Shown here: piece after piece, positions 42,287 through 53,825 of the stretch | Numbering within the stretch: position 1 is the stretch's first letter | Layout: each line of letters begins with the position of its first letter | Source of the DNA: Muraenolepis orangiensis | Taxonomy: Eukaryota > Chordata > Actinopteri > Gadiformes > Muraenolepididae | NCBI GenBank assembly: GCA_027704905.1 | Contig: CM051016.1 | Span: 9,350,255 to 9,414,254 of the forward strand | Length of the DNA stretch: 64,000 nucleotides | Reading direction: 5' to 3' | Notes under the pieces: generated by a model | Seen by the model: the letters and a program-made list of their open reading frames with translations, nothing else | What the model was told of the DNA's origin: nothing | Database searches by the model: none | Program-made: the position numbers and the translations under genes

Positions 42287-43149
42287 CCTCCTGCTGACTC
42301 CTCCTCTGCTGGTTCAATGTCTTGATTCCCTGTTCTGGAATGTTCCCTGTTTTTAAAAAGTTCAATGGTTTGAAGCCGGCTCTGAAAATGAAATAAAGTG
42401 GTTCTAATCCAACTCGTCTTCATTCAACGTGTTTATATGGATGTTCTCCTGGCCTGGTGTCACTAGAAGCTGTGGTCCAGATGATCGTAGGAACTGACTT
42501 AACAAGGCAGAGTGGTTGTGCTACAATTTCATTGGACCCCAGTTCTTAAAGCTAAATGTAGAACAAATATGCCAGACTGACATTAACAAATTGACTTAAC
42601 CCCAGACCTGGGTAACTGCAGAATGTTACAAGAAATATTACAGGAAGATAAGGCTTAATCAACCTTTTGCAGATCGATAAATGGGACGAGACCAGTCAAG
42701 TTTACGCTTTAATAAGATGTGAGTGACCCCCTCCCTCTCCTGACATGTACACAAACCTCATCAGCTAAACAAAATACAAAAAGAACCAAACAGATGGAGA
42801 ACTGCAGAGAAGCCATCTTAAAAGGAAGATAAACATTATTTACACTGAAAACAAAACGCTACGGTACATCGTGTTTTCCAGGAGACGGAGGAAAAAAAAC
42901 CTGTGAAATAAATAAGACTAAATGTTTTTTTGTCCACATTCACAGCATGACAAAAACCATCCGGTTAGAGGGCAGAAAACACATTAGTAGCTAACAGATT
43001 ATTGCCAAAAAGCCAAACTTCTATACATTAGAATCGTCATTACGTTCTGTGTGGTTTAGAAAAAAGACATTTGGAAACTGCTACTGGAATGATTGTACAG
43101 CTTAAATACTGGTAGATATTTATATATATATTCCTCTCCGCCGTCGTGT

Positions 43150-43495
43150 TCATAGCTTTAACTCGTTGGCCACTTTGGACGCGATGTTCTTGAAAGCCAT
43201 GGAGGACCCTGAGATCCTCTTGAAGCGCACGCCGTTCAGGGATAGACGCGGCAGCTTGCACACCTCCATCTCCCACTGGACGGGGCCCTCACTGCGGCCC
43301 TCGCCATGGACGCACAGCAGCAGGAAGCTCTCGGGCTGCTCGTAGTCACAGTTGTTAGCGTCCAGGACCTTGCGGATCTCCCTCATGATGTCCCCGGGCT
43401 CCAGGGAGCTGGTGGTCCTCATGCTCCACGTGAAGCGCAGCGAGCGTGGCTTCCCGTCTTTGGCGTCACCCTTTTGCTCCCCGGGAACGTGGCGA
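43150..43495 (-). CDS. mark3: mark3 terminal KA1 exon, copy 2
   Basis: 346 nt, open through to the same ANELKL end as copy 1, with an intact acceptor. The microexon that should lie to its right is missing: sequence after the purine tract (43585-43787) passes straight into a hAT element. If used it would have to be spliced from a microexon or earlier exon more than 14 kb away. Confidence 0.85.
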
Positions 43496-44297
43496 CTGGA
43501 GCGAGAGACAGCGAGAGAGAGAGTCATTAGTTTTCACGGGTTTTAGTTAACTAGCAAAGCTACACAAGGAGACATCATCGGCAAGACATGACAGACAGAT
43601 GAAGCAGAAGGACAGACAGCAGGAGGAAAGAGCAGGAGGACAGGAGGAAATACAGACAGAACAGTAAGACAGACAGAGAGCAGGAGGACAGACAGAACAG
43701 GAGGAAAGACAGACGGAACGAGAAGACTGACAGACAGAACAGGAAGACGGAGAACAGGAGGAAAGACGGACAGAAGAAGGACAGACACAGTGGCGGCTCG
43801 TCCATAGGGGCGCAGGGGCGCCGCCCCACCTGGTTGAGAGAGGAAAATAAATAAATAATAATAAACATGTTTAAAATGAATAATAATTACTCATTTTAAG
43901 TATGTTTGTGTTTAAAATGCACAATAACGTTATTATAGCAAATATAAATCATTGTTTTGTGCGTGCTATTCTCCCCCCTCGTTTGTCATTGACGTCACTC
44001 TCATAGAAATCTAGTACCTACCTCCAAACCTGCGCAAGACCGGTGCGCCGAGGAACTCCGCGTCACTGCGCGCAAGCGGCCAATGAAAATGGATCAAGCA
44101 AATAAATGTAGCCTATCAAGGGTCCTAAATACGATCTGTGGGGGCGCATATTCTTGCGCCCGAACAAAGAAACCAGTCACGCATGCGTGAGCAAATTGAG
44201 TGGCGCATGCGTGAATGCGTGAGCAAAGAAATCAGTCACGCATGCGCCACTCAATTGTAGCCTAGTTGAACCTTATTTGTAAAGCCTGTACTGCTCT

Positions 44298-47247
44298 GCT
44301 CGTCGCCGGAGGAAGCGAGGGAAGCGAGCCGGCGTGCTAGTCAGGCTGAGATGTCGATCCGATCGCCCCCCACTACCCACCATTCTACTGGCTAATGTAC
44401 AGTCTCTGGACAATAAGTTAAGCGAACTACAGGCTCGTATTCAATTCCACCGGGAAACTAGGGACAATTGTATTATCTGCCTTACGGAGACATGGATGTC
44501 GGAGGGGGTTACCGACGCAGCTATCGAGCCGACGGGATTTTCCGTACACCGGGCGGACAGAACAAAGGCTCTCTCCGGTAAAGATCGCGGAGGGGGGGTA
44601 TGTCTCATGATAAACAGATCTTGGTGCAACCAAAGCCATGTACATCCCCTCAAGTCTTTCTGTTCCCCGGACCTGGAGTACCTGATGCTTATGTGCCGTC
44701 CATACTGGCTACCCCGGGAGTTTACAGCGGTAACCGTGACCGCTGTTTACATTCCCCCACAAGCCAACACGGACACAGCGCTGAAGGAACTGTACGGGGC
44801 TATCAGCGAACAGGAGTCGGCCCACCCCGAGGCTGCTCTCATCGCGGCGGGGGACTTCAACAAGGCGAACCTGAAGAAGGTTCTCCCGAAGTTCTACCAA
44901 CACATAAAGAGCAACACACGGGGCGAGCGGATCCTCGACCACTGCTACACTCCCTTCCGTGATGGCTACAAGGCCCTCCTCCGCCCACCGTTCGGCAAAT
45001 CAGATCACCGCTCTATCCAGCTACTCCCCGCCTATAGGCAGAGACTGAAGCAGCAACCGATCGCTGTGAAAGAGGTCCAATGCTGGTCGGACCAATCAGA
45101 TTCTACGCTGCAGGATTGTTTTGATCACGCTGACTGGCACATGTTCCGCGTTGCCTCGGACAATAACATCAACGAGTACGCGTCGTCGGTCACCGGGTTC
45201 ATCAAGAAGTGCATAGATGACGTTGTTCCGACCAAGTCGGTTCGGATATATCCCAACCAGAAACCGTGGATTAACGGCGATGTTCGCGCTGCCCTACATG
45301 CGCGTAACGCCGCCTTTGGTTCCGGGAATACGGAGGAATATACGAGAGCCCGTTACGACCTCCGTAAGACCATCGTCACTGCCAAGCGGGAGTATAAGGA
45401 CAGAGTGGAAGATAAATTCAAGAAACACGATGCGAGGGGTATGTGGCAGGGGCTGCAGAAGATAACGAACTTCAGAGGGAGAACCAGTTGTGTAGAGAAC
45501 TCCTCTACCTCCCTCCCAGGAGAGCTAAATACATTTTTTGCTCGGTTCGACGTAAACGGCAGCCCGCCGAAGCCAGCACCGACTGGGGAGACCAGCCAGC
45601 TGCGCATCTCGGAGGCGGATGTGCGCCGCACCTTTAAGCGGCTGAACATCCGTAAGGCGGCAGGCCCCGACGACATCCCGGGCCGCGTCCTCAGAGCATG
45701 CGCAGACCAGTTGGCAGGAGTCTTTGCAGACATCTTCAACCTCTCCCTGTCCCAGGCTGTTGTCCCCGCGGTCTTCAAGATATCCACCATCGTGCCTGTC
45801 CCTAAACAAACCAAGGTAACATGCCTGAATGACTACAGACCTGTGGCCCTCACCTCGATCGTTAGCAAATGCTTCGAGAGGTTGGTCAAGGACTTTATTT
45901 GCTCCGTGTTACCTACCACGCTGGACCCATGGCAATTTGCATATCGTCAAAATAGATCCACGGACGACGCAATTGCCATGGCCCTCCACACTGCCCTTTC
46001 CCACCTGGAGGGGAAGAACTGTTATGTGCGAATGCTGTTTGTGGACTACAGCTCAGCATTCAACACAATAGTTCCTGCCAAGCTCGACACCAAGCTGAGA
46101 GGTCTAGGCGTACCCCCATCCATGTGCAGCTGGATACTGAACCTCCTGTCAGACCGCCGCCAGGTGGTGAGGATGGGCAGCACCACATCAGAGCCACTGA
46201 CCCTCAACACGGGAGCCCCCCAGGGATGCGTGCTGAGCCCTCTCCTCTACTCCCTCTACACCCACGACTGCATGGCTATGCACAGCTCCAACGTCATCGT
46301 CAAGTTTGCTGACGACACGACAGTGATGGGCCTGATCGCCGGCGACGACGAGACAGCCTACAGGGAGGAGGTCGGATCGCTGGAGCAGTGGTGCCAGGAG
46401 AACAGCCTCGCCCTCAACGTCAAGAAGACCAAGGAGCTGATCGTGGACTTCAGGAGGCAGAGGGGAGAGCACAGCCCTATCTCCATCGACGGCGTTGCAG
46501 TAGAGAGGGTCAGCAGCTTCAAGTTCCTCGGCGTGCACATCTCCGAGGACCTCACATGGTCCACGCACACCACACACGTGGTGAAAAGGGCCCAACAACG
46601 CCTGTATTTTCTCAGGCGTCTGAAGAAATTCAGCATGGGCCCCCGCATCCTGAGAACATTCTACAACGGCACCATCGAGAGTGTTCTGACAGGGTGTATC
46701 ACCGCCTGGTACGGGAACTGCACGGCACTCGAGCGCAGAGCGCTTCAAAGGGTGGTGCGGACGGCCCAGTATATCGTTGGAGGTGAGCTCCCCTCCCTCC
46801 TGGACATTTACAACCAGCGGTGCGTGGCCAAGGCCAAAAGAATTATAAAAGACATTGCCCACCCCAGCCACGAACTTTACTCACTATTACCGTCAGGCAG
46901 GCGATACCGCAGTATCAAGTGTCGTACAAATAGGCTTAGAGATAGCTTCCACAGTCAGGCCATCAGGCTGCTGAACAAGGGCGTATAACATATAACAATG
47001 TATATTTTATTACATTGATTTATATATATATATTGCTCTTTTCTGTGCTGATTTTTGCATTTTATAAATTGCATTTTTTATTTTTATTTTATATTCTTTA
47101 TTCTATTTTTTATTCTATTTTTTATCTATTTTTATTTTATCTTATTTTATAACTGCTGTCTGTCGTCGGGTATTGCACACAAGAATTTCACATCACTGCT
47201 TTATACTAAACTGTGAAGTGACAATAAACTTGACTTGACTTGACTTG
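44298..47247 (+). mobile_element. L2-type LINE, 5'-truncated but with a long open frame
   Basis: Flanked by actgctct (44290-44297 and 47248-47255). The 3' end is ...cacaagaatttcacatcact...tgacaataaacttgacttgacttgact, the L2 style of ending in short repeats. The 5' end lies inside the coding frame, so the copy is truncated. Confidence 0.85.
44334..46988 (+). CDS. L2 endonuclease/reverse transcriptase (ORF2)
   Basis: About 884 aa uninterrupted. No natural ATG was found at the front: the frame is open back to 44298, where the element is cut. Domains: apurinic-type endonuclease (LANVQSLDNKL, CLTETWM, GGGVCLMIN, AAGDFN, SDHRSI) in the first ~240 residues, then reverse transcriptase (NDYRPVALTS, FVDYSSAFNT, GAPQGCVLSPLL, catalytic KFADDTT) and a C-terminal region with a possible C-x-H-type end (RRALQRVVRTAQ...). 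All catalytic motifs are present, but the missing 5' end means that it probably cannot be transcribed on its own. Confidence 0.9.
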   Translation: MLVRLRCRSDRPPLPTILLANVQSLDNKLSELQARIQFHRETRDNCIICLTETWMSEGVTDAAIEPTGFSVHRADRTKALSGKDRGGGVCLMINRSWCNQSHVHPLKSFCSPDLEYLMLMCRPYWLPREFTAVTVTAVYIPPQANTDTALKELYGAISEQESAHPEAALIAAGDFNKANLKKVLPKFYQHIKSNTRGERILDHCYTPFRDGYKALLRPPFGKSDHRSIQLLPAYRQRLKQQPIAVKEVQCWSDQSDSTLQDCFDHADWHMFRVASDNNINEYASSVTGFIKKCIDDVVPTKSVRIYPNQKPWINGDVRAALHARNAAFGSGNTEEYTRARYDLRKTIVTAKREYKDRVEDKFKKHDARGMWQGLQKITNFRGRTSCVENSSTSLPGELNTFFARFDVNGSPPKPAPTGETSQLRISEADVRRTFKRLNIRKAAGPDDIPGRVLRACADQLAGVFADIFNLSLSQAVVPAVFKISTIVPVPKQTKVTCLNDYRPVALTSIVSKCFERLVKDFICSVLPTTLDPWQFAYRQNRSTDDAIAMALHTALSHLEGKNCYVRMLFVDYSSAFNTIVPAKLDTKLRGLGVPPSMCSWILNLLSDRRQVVRMGSTTSEPLTLNTGAPQGCVLSPLLYSLYTHDCMAMHSSNVIVKFADDTTVMGLIAGDDETAYREEVGSLEQWCQENSLALNVKKTKELIVDFRRQRGEHSPISIDGVAVERVSSFKFLGVHISEDLTWSTHTTHVVKRAQQRLYFLRRLKKFSMGPRILRTFYNGTIESVLTGCITAWYGNCTALERRALQRVVRTAQYIVGGELPSLLDIYNQRCVAKAKRIIKDIAHPSHELYSLLPSGRRYRSIKCRTNRLRDSFHSQAIRLLNKGV

Positions 47248-47841
47248 ACTGCTCTCAGTTCGTGTCTTGCTGTCTGAGGAGAGGTACGTTTTTGTTGTCC
47301 CGGTTATAGTTTTACATTTGTTTTATTGTGGACGATGTAAACGTAAAGTAAAGGGGATAAGAAATGTTGGTCTTGCTGTATAAACATGCAGCTTGTGTCA
47401 TTTGTATGTAAACGGTGTGGATTGGGGTTTTGTAAGTTTATCGTGGACACGTGCTTCCCCAATGCTAGCTACAGGGTCCTCCGTGTGTTTGTCTGCTAAT
47501 ATATGCTGTGGTCGAATGTATTAAGCATTTGTATTTTATTTAATTGGTTTAATTCAGAAGCATTTGATAATGAGTCAGTTCGCATCTTGCTGTCTGAGGA
47601 GAGGAGATTGAGACCAGTGTGTGTGGGAGAGACCTCATGTTGCAAGTTTCTTTTTTTGATCTGTACAGGACACAGCCATTGTCCAGACGGTCTGCATGAT
47701 TTAAAAAACCAACCAGTAGCTGTTTGTGGTCCATGCCCTTCATTCAACCAGCACAACAGAACACAACGCAGAAGGCGCAGAGGTCAACGGATGTGATAGA
47801 CAGACTGTAGCAGTCCAGGCACACCCGTTACACTAGCTACC

Positions 47842-48030
47842 ATGGATAATTCTGTTAAATCCCTCAAAGCAACACCATTTGAAAGACGAACACTGCAAGA
47901 AAAACTCAGAGTGAAAGAGTTTGGACCTCATCAGCCTGACATCCACATTCAGCAACCAGCAACAGACAGAGGAAGGCTATTTTGCCCTTCTCTCAAAGAG
48001 AGAAGGGCAAAATGTACATACAAATAGTAA
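47842..48030 (+). pseudogene. hAT transposase N-terminal fragment
   Basis: MDNSVKSLKATPFERRTLQEKLRVKEFGPHQPDI resembles the region before the TTF zinc finger of ZMYM1-like hAT transposases (K-x-x-G-P-x-x-P-D). It breaks at a 15 bp-stem hairpin (attttgcccttctct / agagaagggcaaaat, about 47979-48014), after which no homology is seen. Confidence 0.5.
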
Positions 48031-48122
48031 AGCCGCAAGGTGGCATGGCTTTGAGCCACTTCACTGAGTTTTTATTTTTTATTTGATGGCACTGGCTATT
48101 TCTAATGTAAGGGGATCTACAG

Positions 48123-48370
48123 CAGGGGTTCCCAAAGTTCGCGGGACCCCGAGGGGGGGGGACCATGTAAGTCTGTTTAATATGTATGGGTGACGAATAA
48201 AGGAATTCTGATTCCGACAGATTCACGACTATCATTTGCAGCTGAAAAAAAAGCCACACACGCGATTACCCCCACCCCCCCACCCCCTTGGACTTCACGA
48301 TGTTCTCGATGGTGAAGATCTGTGCACACGTTGTTTTTAATGTTCCAGTCCCTCCGGTGATAGTGTGTGT

Positions 48371-48401
<31 letters not shown>

Positions 48402-48451
48402 GGGGGTCGCCAGTCTCCTGTCTGTTATGTTGAAAAGTTGGAGAACCCCTG
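48123..48451. mobile_element. Non-autonomous hAT MITE, unit 2 copy
   Basis: Ends caggggttcccaaag / ...gagaacccctg. Flanks are atctacag and gtctacag. It is shorter than the 25112 copy, with a (GT)n-G run at about 48363-48405. Confidence 0.85.
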
Positions 48452-48497
48452 GTCTACAGACAGAAGGTCCAGTTGTGATAGACACGCTTCGCCACTG

Positions 48498-49089
48498 CCG
48501 TATTGAGGGGAGGATGGATGGGGCCATGTATCGCGAGATCTTGGCCAACAACCTCCTTCCCTCAATTGAAGATGGGTCGTGGCTGGGTCTTCCAGCATGA
48601 CAACGACCTGAAACACACAGCCAGGGCAACTAAGGAGTGGCTCCGTAAGAAGCATCTCAAGGTCCTGGAGTGACCTAGCCAGTCTCCAGACCTGAACCCA
48701 ATAGAAAATCTTTGGAGGGAGCTGAAAGTCCGTGTTGCCCAGCGACAGCCCCGAAACCTGAAGGATCTGGAGAACATCTGTATGGAGGAGTGGGCCAAAA
48801 TCCCTGCTGCAGTGTGTGCAAACCTGGTCAAGAACTACAGGAAACGTCTGATCTCTGTAATTGCAAACAAAGGTTTCTTTACCAAATATTAAGTTCTGTT
48901 TTTCTGATGTATCAAATACTTATTTCATGCAATAAAATGCAAATTAATTACTTAAAAATCATACAATGTGATTTTCTGGATGTTTTAGATTCCGTCTCTC
49001 ACAGTTGAAGTGTACCTATGATAAAAATTACAGACCTCTACATGCTTTGTAAGTGGGAAAACCTGCAAAATCGGCAGTGTATCAAATAC
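48498..49089 (+). pseudogene. Tc1-like transposase C-terminal half, unit 2 copy
   Basis: Near-identical to 25690-26283, including the TGG-to-TGA stop, and missing 'RALK' codons in the middle (SIEDGSW where the other copy has SIRALKMGRGW). The matching left half is absent from unit 2. Confidence 0.85.
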
Positions 49090-49448
49090 ATGGACTGGCC
49101 ATCTGGCATACCGGGCATTTGCCCGGTGGGCCGCGGTAGTTTTGGGCCGAGCCGGCCGGCAAAATAAATAAAAAATTAAAAAGTTTTTTTTTTTTTTTTT
49201 ACCGGCCGGCCCGGCCGAAAGCTATCGTCGAACGGCCCATAAATCGAAAGCTACCATCGAACGGCCCATAAATCGAAAGCTACCATCGAACGGCCCATAA
49301 ATCGAAAGCTACCATCGAACGGCCCATAAATCGGGGACAGCGGCCCATTGGTAAATTTTCTATACAAGACACTGGGCTGGCCCAATCAACAGTGGGCCTG
49401 TCTGGGCCAAAAATGCCAGGGCCTAATTTTTGTCCCAGTCCAGCCCTG
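49090..49448. mobile_element. CAGGGCTGGACTGG hAT-like element at the unit 2/3 junction
   Basis: Same boundaries as 26284-26613, with four rather than three ~28 bp internal repeats. The shared junction with the Tc1 end shows that it existed before the units were multiplied. Confidence 0.65.
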
Positions 49449-49718
49449 CTGCTAAAGCGAATTGCACTTGGTTTTCATTGGCCAAATGCTACTTATTCAA
49501 ATCAAATTAGTTATCATAAGACTTAATACCTAGTGGCACGTTACTCATATTTCATACTTTGATAAGAATCATATAGTACAAGTAGGCTACTACCCAAGCT
49601 AACAAGAGGACACATTCATATATCTGTCAATCATCTAACATTAATTATAATGACATGACGTACTCAACCTTGGTTTGACTTCCACTTAAAGGATATTACG
49701 TTACAGTTTAGGTTGGAT

Positions 49719-52700
49719 CTTTGCAGCATTGGGTCAGGGTAAGCGGTTCTCCAAGATTGATCTGGCACAGGCGTATCTACAGATGGAGATGGATGAGTCT
49801 TCCAAAAAGTACCTCACGATCAACACCATGAAAGGCCTTTATCAGTACAACCGCCTGGTGTTTGGCATAGCTTCTGCTCCAGCTATATGGCAGAAGGCAA
49901 TGGAACAAGTCCTACAAGGCAGGGTGCGAACTGGAGGGGAGCAGGGGGAGCTATAGCTCCCCTAGTGGTGACATGAGCTCCCCTGGGAACATGGTTTGTG
50001 AAATTTGGGGGGAGCTCTCTAAAATACTGATATGATGAGTGCTATGTGCATCGTTGTGTGTGTGGCGTCGCGTCTCTCCAGGCAGCGAGAGGGTTGTGTT
50101 GTGCTATAGCTGTATTATTAATATTAATATTGTTCATGGTTGGTGCCGCTGGCTGCTCTTATCGCGTGTGTTCGGCTCTGTGTGGGCTACAGCCATAATA
50201 GGCTATAGCCCGTTTTTGAGTCATCTTAAGTTGATTTAATTAAACAGGCAAACGTTACATTGGTGGTCCGTGGATTATTTATTATCAAGTTGATTGAAGT
50301 TTGCGTAGCCCATACATGCTCGGGAAATCTGTTGACATGACCATGATCCATCGGGACGTTTCATGTAAATGTAGACCTGTGGCACCAACAGATGTTCTCT
50401 TTATAATAGGCCTATGTCTGTACTGTTGCTATTAATGCACGGATCAGCATTTACCCCCCCCCCCCCCCCCCCCCGCAAAAAAAAAAATCCCGGCTCCCCC
50501 GGAGACCGTGGTATAGTTCGCACACTGCTACAAGGCATACCAAGCACACAGTGCTATCTGGATGACATAGTGATAACAGGAGCCAATGACGATGCCCATC
50601 TTGAAAATCTGGAAAAAGTTCTGAAGAGATTAGAAGACTTTGGATTAAGGGCCAACAAATCCAAGTGTGAGTTTTTCCAGGATTCCATCAAATACTGTGG
50701 TCATATAATTGATAAACATGGTCTACACAAGTGCAAGGATAAAGTTGATGCCGTGCTAAAGGCACCACCACCACAGAGCATTACTCAACTGCGCTCTTTC
50801 CTGGGCTTGGTAAACTATTACCGAAAATTTCTCCCCAATCTATCGTCAGTGCTGCACCCACTGAACTGTTTGCTCCAAAAGGGCACTAGATGGCGCTGGT
50901 CGAAAGAATGTGAAGATGCTTTCAACCAGGCAAAGCAGTTGGTTATATCTGACAATGTACTTACACACTTTGACCCCCAGTTGCCGCTTAAATTGGCATG
51001 TGATGCTTCCCCATACGGGATTGGGGCAGTACTATCACACAGGTTCGCTGATGGAACAGAGCGACCAATAGCATTTGCCTCAAGATCTTTAAATGCAGCA
51101 GAACGTAACTATGCACAAATTGATAGAGAAGCTCTTAGTCTAGTATGGGGAGTGAAGAAGTTTAATCAGTATTTGTACGGCAAACACTTTACCCTCCTCA
51201 CAGACCATAAACCTCTTGTCTCAATCTTCAATCCAGGAAAAGGAGTCCCCGCCATGGCCGCTGCACGTATCCAGAGGTGGGCTTTGTTTTTGGGTGCACA
51301 TACCTACAGCATTGAGTACAAGGGCACTAACCAGCACGGGAATGCTGATGGGCTTTCCCGGCTACCTCTTCAGTTTCAGCCCCCAGAGAGAGCCAAAGAA
51401 TTGGTGGACATGTTCCACATGGCGCAGGTGGAGCTATTACCTGTAACAAGTGAGGAGATTGCACGTGAGACAGGCCGTGACCCCACCCTCTCCAGAGTGT
51501 TCGACATGACACTGAAAGGCTGGCCACACAAGGGTGATCCATCACTGCCAGGCTATTCCAGCCGACGTGAACAACTCACAGTGGACCAGGGATGCATCTT
51601 GTGGGGAGCGAGGGTGATCGTTCCGCCAAACCTGCGTTCCAGGGTCCTGGCTGTACTGCATGAGGGACACTTAGGCGTGGTGAAAATGAAGTGTCTGGCT
51701 AGAAGCTTTGTGTGGTGGCCTGGAATTGATGAGCAGTTGGAGGCATTGGCCAAGACATGCAACGGGTGTCAACAGACCCAAAAGTCACCAGCAACAGCAC
51801 CATTACACATGTGGGAGTGGCCTACCAAGCCTTGGCAGCGGTTGCATATAGATTATGCAGGACCCTTCCTTGACCGCATGTACCTGATTGTGGTTGATGC
51901 ACATTCGAAATGGCCAGAGGTTTTTTGTACAAAGACTGCAACCTCTGCAAAGACTGTTGACCTCTTAAGAACATTGTTTTCACGCACAGGGCTTCCACAT
52001 CAGATCGTAAGTGATAATGGAACACCTTTCACTTCTGCAGAATTCCAGCGTTTTGTCAGAAAGAATGGCATCCAACACACCACTGTTGTGCCATATCACC
52101 CTGCATCCAATGGACAAGCCGAACGCTTCATTCAGACTTTCAAGCAGTCCATTAAGGCCATGGACCAAGACGGTGGGTCGCTTCAGCACAAGATTGCAAA
52201 CTTCCTGTTGGCGTATCGAAACAGCACTCATGCCACAACTGGACAGACCCCAGCCATGCTCTTTCTAGGACGTCCACTGAGATCACGCTTGGACTTACTG
52301 AAACCCAATCTACACCGACATGTACAGCGCAAGCAGTTTGATGCTGCCTTCACTTCAAAACGGCGATCTTTGCGCACCTTCCGTGTTGGACAGCATGTGC
52401 TGGCCAGAGACTACCGCAACAATAGTCAAAAATGGCAATCAGGCACCATTGCATCACAAACTGGGTTGTTGACATACACTGTTAGTGTCGGCCAGGACAC
52501 AATCTGGCGTAGACATGTTGATCAGCTGTTGGATGCAGGGCCGACAGACAAGGACTCTGAGCCTACCCCTAGCTGGGATGGACTTGAGTTCAAAGACAGA
52601 GTCCCTGACACCAGCGACACCCTTGAAGACCGGGCAGATGGCTCTGGAGTAGACCCACCTGTAGTCCAAGAGCCTGCTGAAACCTTGACTGATATGCCTG

Positions 52701-52759
52701 CCAGGCGTTACCCGGACAGAGTTCGTAAACCACCAGAGAGATACTGTCCAAAAGACTAA
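49719..52759 (+). pseudogene. Ty3/gypsy Pol, truncated and interrupted
   Basis: RT fragment (GKRFSKIDLAQAYLQM ... FGIASAPAIWQKAM) to 49919, then a hAT insertion, then RT again from 50536 with CYLDDIVITG. RNase H (KLACDASPYGIGAVL), integrase finger (LHEGHLGVVKMK...CNGC) and D-D-E core (HIDYAGPF, SDNGTPF, NGQAERF) follow in one open frame to the stop at 52759. The continuous frame that starts at 50414 uses hAT sequence at its front and is not a natural protein start. It belongs to a different gypsy lineage from the element at 19922. Confidence 0.85.
49920..50527 (+). mobile_element. Non-autonomous hAT element inside gypsy pol
   Basis: Ends cagggtgcgaactggagg and ...ggtatagttcgcacactg. Perfect 8 bp duplication ctacaagg (49912-49919, 50528-50535). 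It interrupts pol just ahead of the YLDD box. A rearranged reverse-complement relative is at 818-1621. Confidence 0.92.
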
Positions 52760-53235
52760 GAACATGTGATTATGTTGTAGGATGATAAAAATTGTTCAGA
52801 TGTAGTTATTACTATTCACCTCCTTAGTTAAATGAGAACATCAATGCTGAAAGGGAGGAGTGTAATGTATGTGATTGCATCTGATGTGTTTTACGTATGG
52901 ACTACGCACCTGCGCATTGCTATATGTATAATGAGATTCACCTGCCTAATCAGTCGAGTAAAGAGAGCGACACGCTCAAGTTATACGAACTTCTGTCTCT
53001 GTGGTTTATTAAGGTTGACTGTGTGTGGTACATACACAACAGATGTAATTGTATTAAATCAGAAGGACGCAAAGCCATTGCAATACCAACTGAACTTATA
53101 TAAAAAACAATCACATTAATATAAGACGTACGTGAAATTGATACTTCATGGACAATCACATTAAAACCCCCCAGAGAGTTAGAGCGATGCTCTCAGAAAT
53201 CTCAGCTGGTCCAATAGAATGAATCGACTGTGAGT

Positions 53236-53439
53236 TCTGACCAATAGGGAGCCAACAGCTCTCACCAACAGCTCCCTATTGGTCAGATGAATCGACTGTG
53301 AGTTCTGACCAATAGGGAGCCAACAGCTCCTCTATAAAGAGTGCTCCGGTCCGGCCCGCGGAGATCATTCAGTCAGTGAAGGTTTGAGGCTGGATTGGAA
53401 CAATAGGGATCTTTCCCCAGTAGTATTAGTAGTACACAG
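53236..53439 (+). promoter_or_regulatory. ckb copy 3 promoter with inverted CCAAT duplication, and exon 1
   Basis: Inverted pair tctgaccaatagggagc (53236-53252) / complement (53271-53287), then a direct copy, TATAAAGA at 53333-53340 and an untranslated exon to 53439 (donor gtaggagt). The exon is slightly shorter than in copies 1 and 2 (tcttcgc missing). The gypsy element ends only ~290 bp upstream of the TATA box. Confidence 0.62.
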
Positions 53440-53825
53440 GTAGGAGTGGACTGCGGCTTTTTATTGTAACATATATTACACATTATTATTATAAGATGTA
53501 CCTTATTATTCCGAGGCACGACGTTTAGGAATTTACGCGGACTGTACATTACGCATGAGCTAAAATATACATGTTTTATTTGATGTATGTATTTCAGTTA
53601 AAATAATAATTAAACAACGTAGCCATCAAATGCATGTATACGCGCACCAGTCAGTGCAACTAGAAGATGGGTAGACCTTGAGAAGGAATCTGATGTCCCT
53701 GATCTATTGTGACCGGTTTGCGTCTTCAAGTCGAGGGTAAATGGACTTGCCGGAGTCCCTCCGGTCCACTAACGTGTCTGTTCGCTTGGTTTCTCCCCCT
53801 TCGGGCCGAACCGCAGCCAGCAGCC

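Larger units (their letters stand above)
43788..48122 (+). mobile_element. Second hAT element (CAGTGGCGGCTCG end), with nested L2, right end not found
   Basis: Left end cagtggcggctcgtccatag, typical of ZMYM1-type hAT elements. The L2 LINE at 44298-47247 sits in it. A transposase start follows at 47842. Instead of its own right end, the sequence runs into the hAT MITE (48123) and then the right end of the other hAT family, so two elements seem to have been fused by a deletion that also removed the mark3 microexon, the minisatellites and the Tc1 left half from unit 2. Confidence 0.6.
49719..53041 (+). mobile_element. 5'-truncated Ty3/gypsy element with hAT insertion
   Basis: It begins abruptly within reverse transcriptase and ends with a 3' LTR (52861-53041, TGTAATG...ACAACA, 181 bp) preceded by a purine tract aaagggaggag. 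The target, ggttggatgtaattg, is intact in units 1 and 2; only gat is repeated at the two edges. 5' LTR, gag, protease and the RT start are missing. Confidence 0.85.

Noticed and set aside
46188..46871. 227-codon minus-strand frame across the L2
   Set aside because: Shadow of the reverse transcriptase frame on GC-rich DNA; no domain.
50414..50535. Natural N-terminus of a 781 aa gypsy protein
   Set aside because: The first ~40 codons are hAT element sequence; the pol frame only resumes after the 8 bp duplication at 50528-50535.
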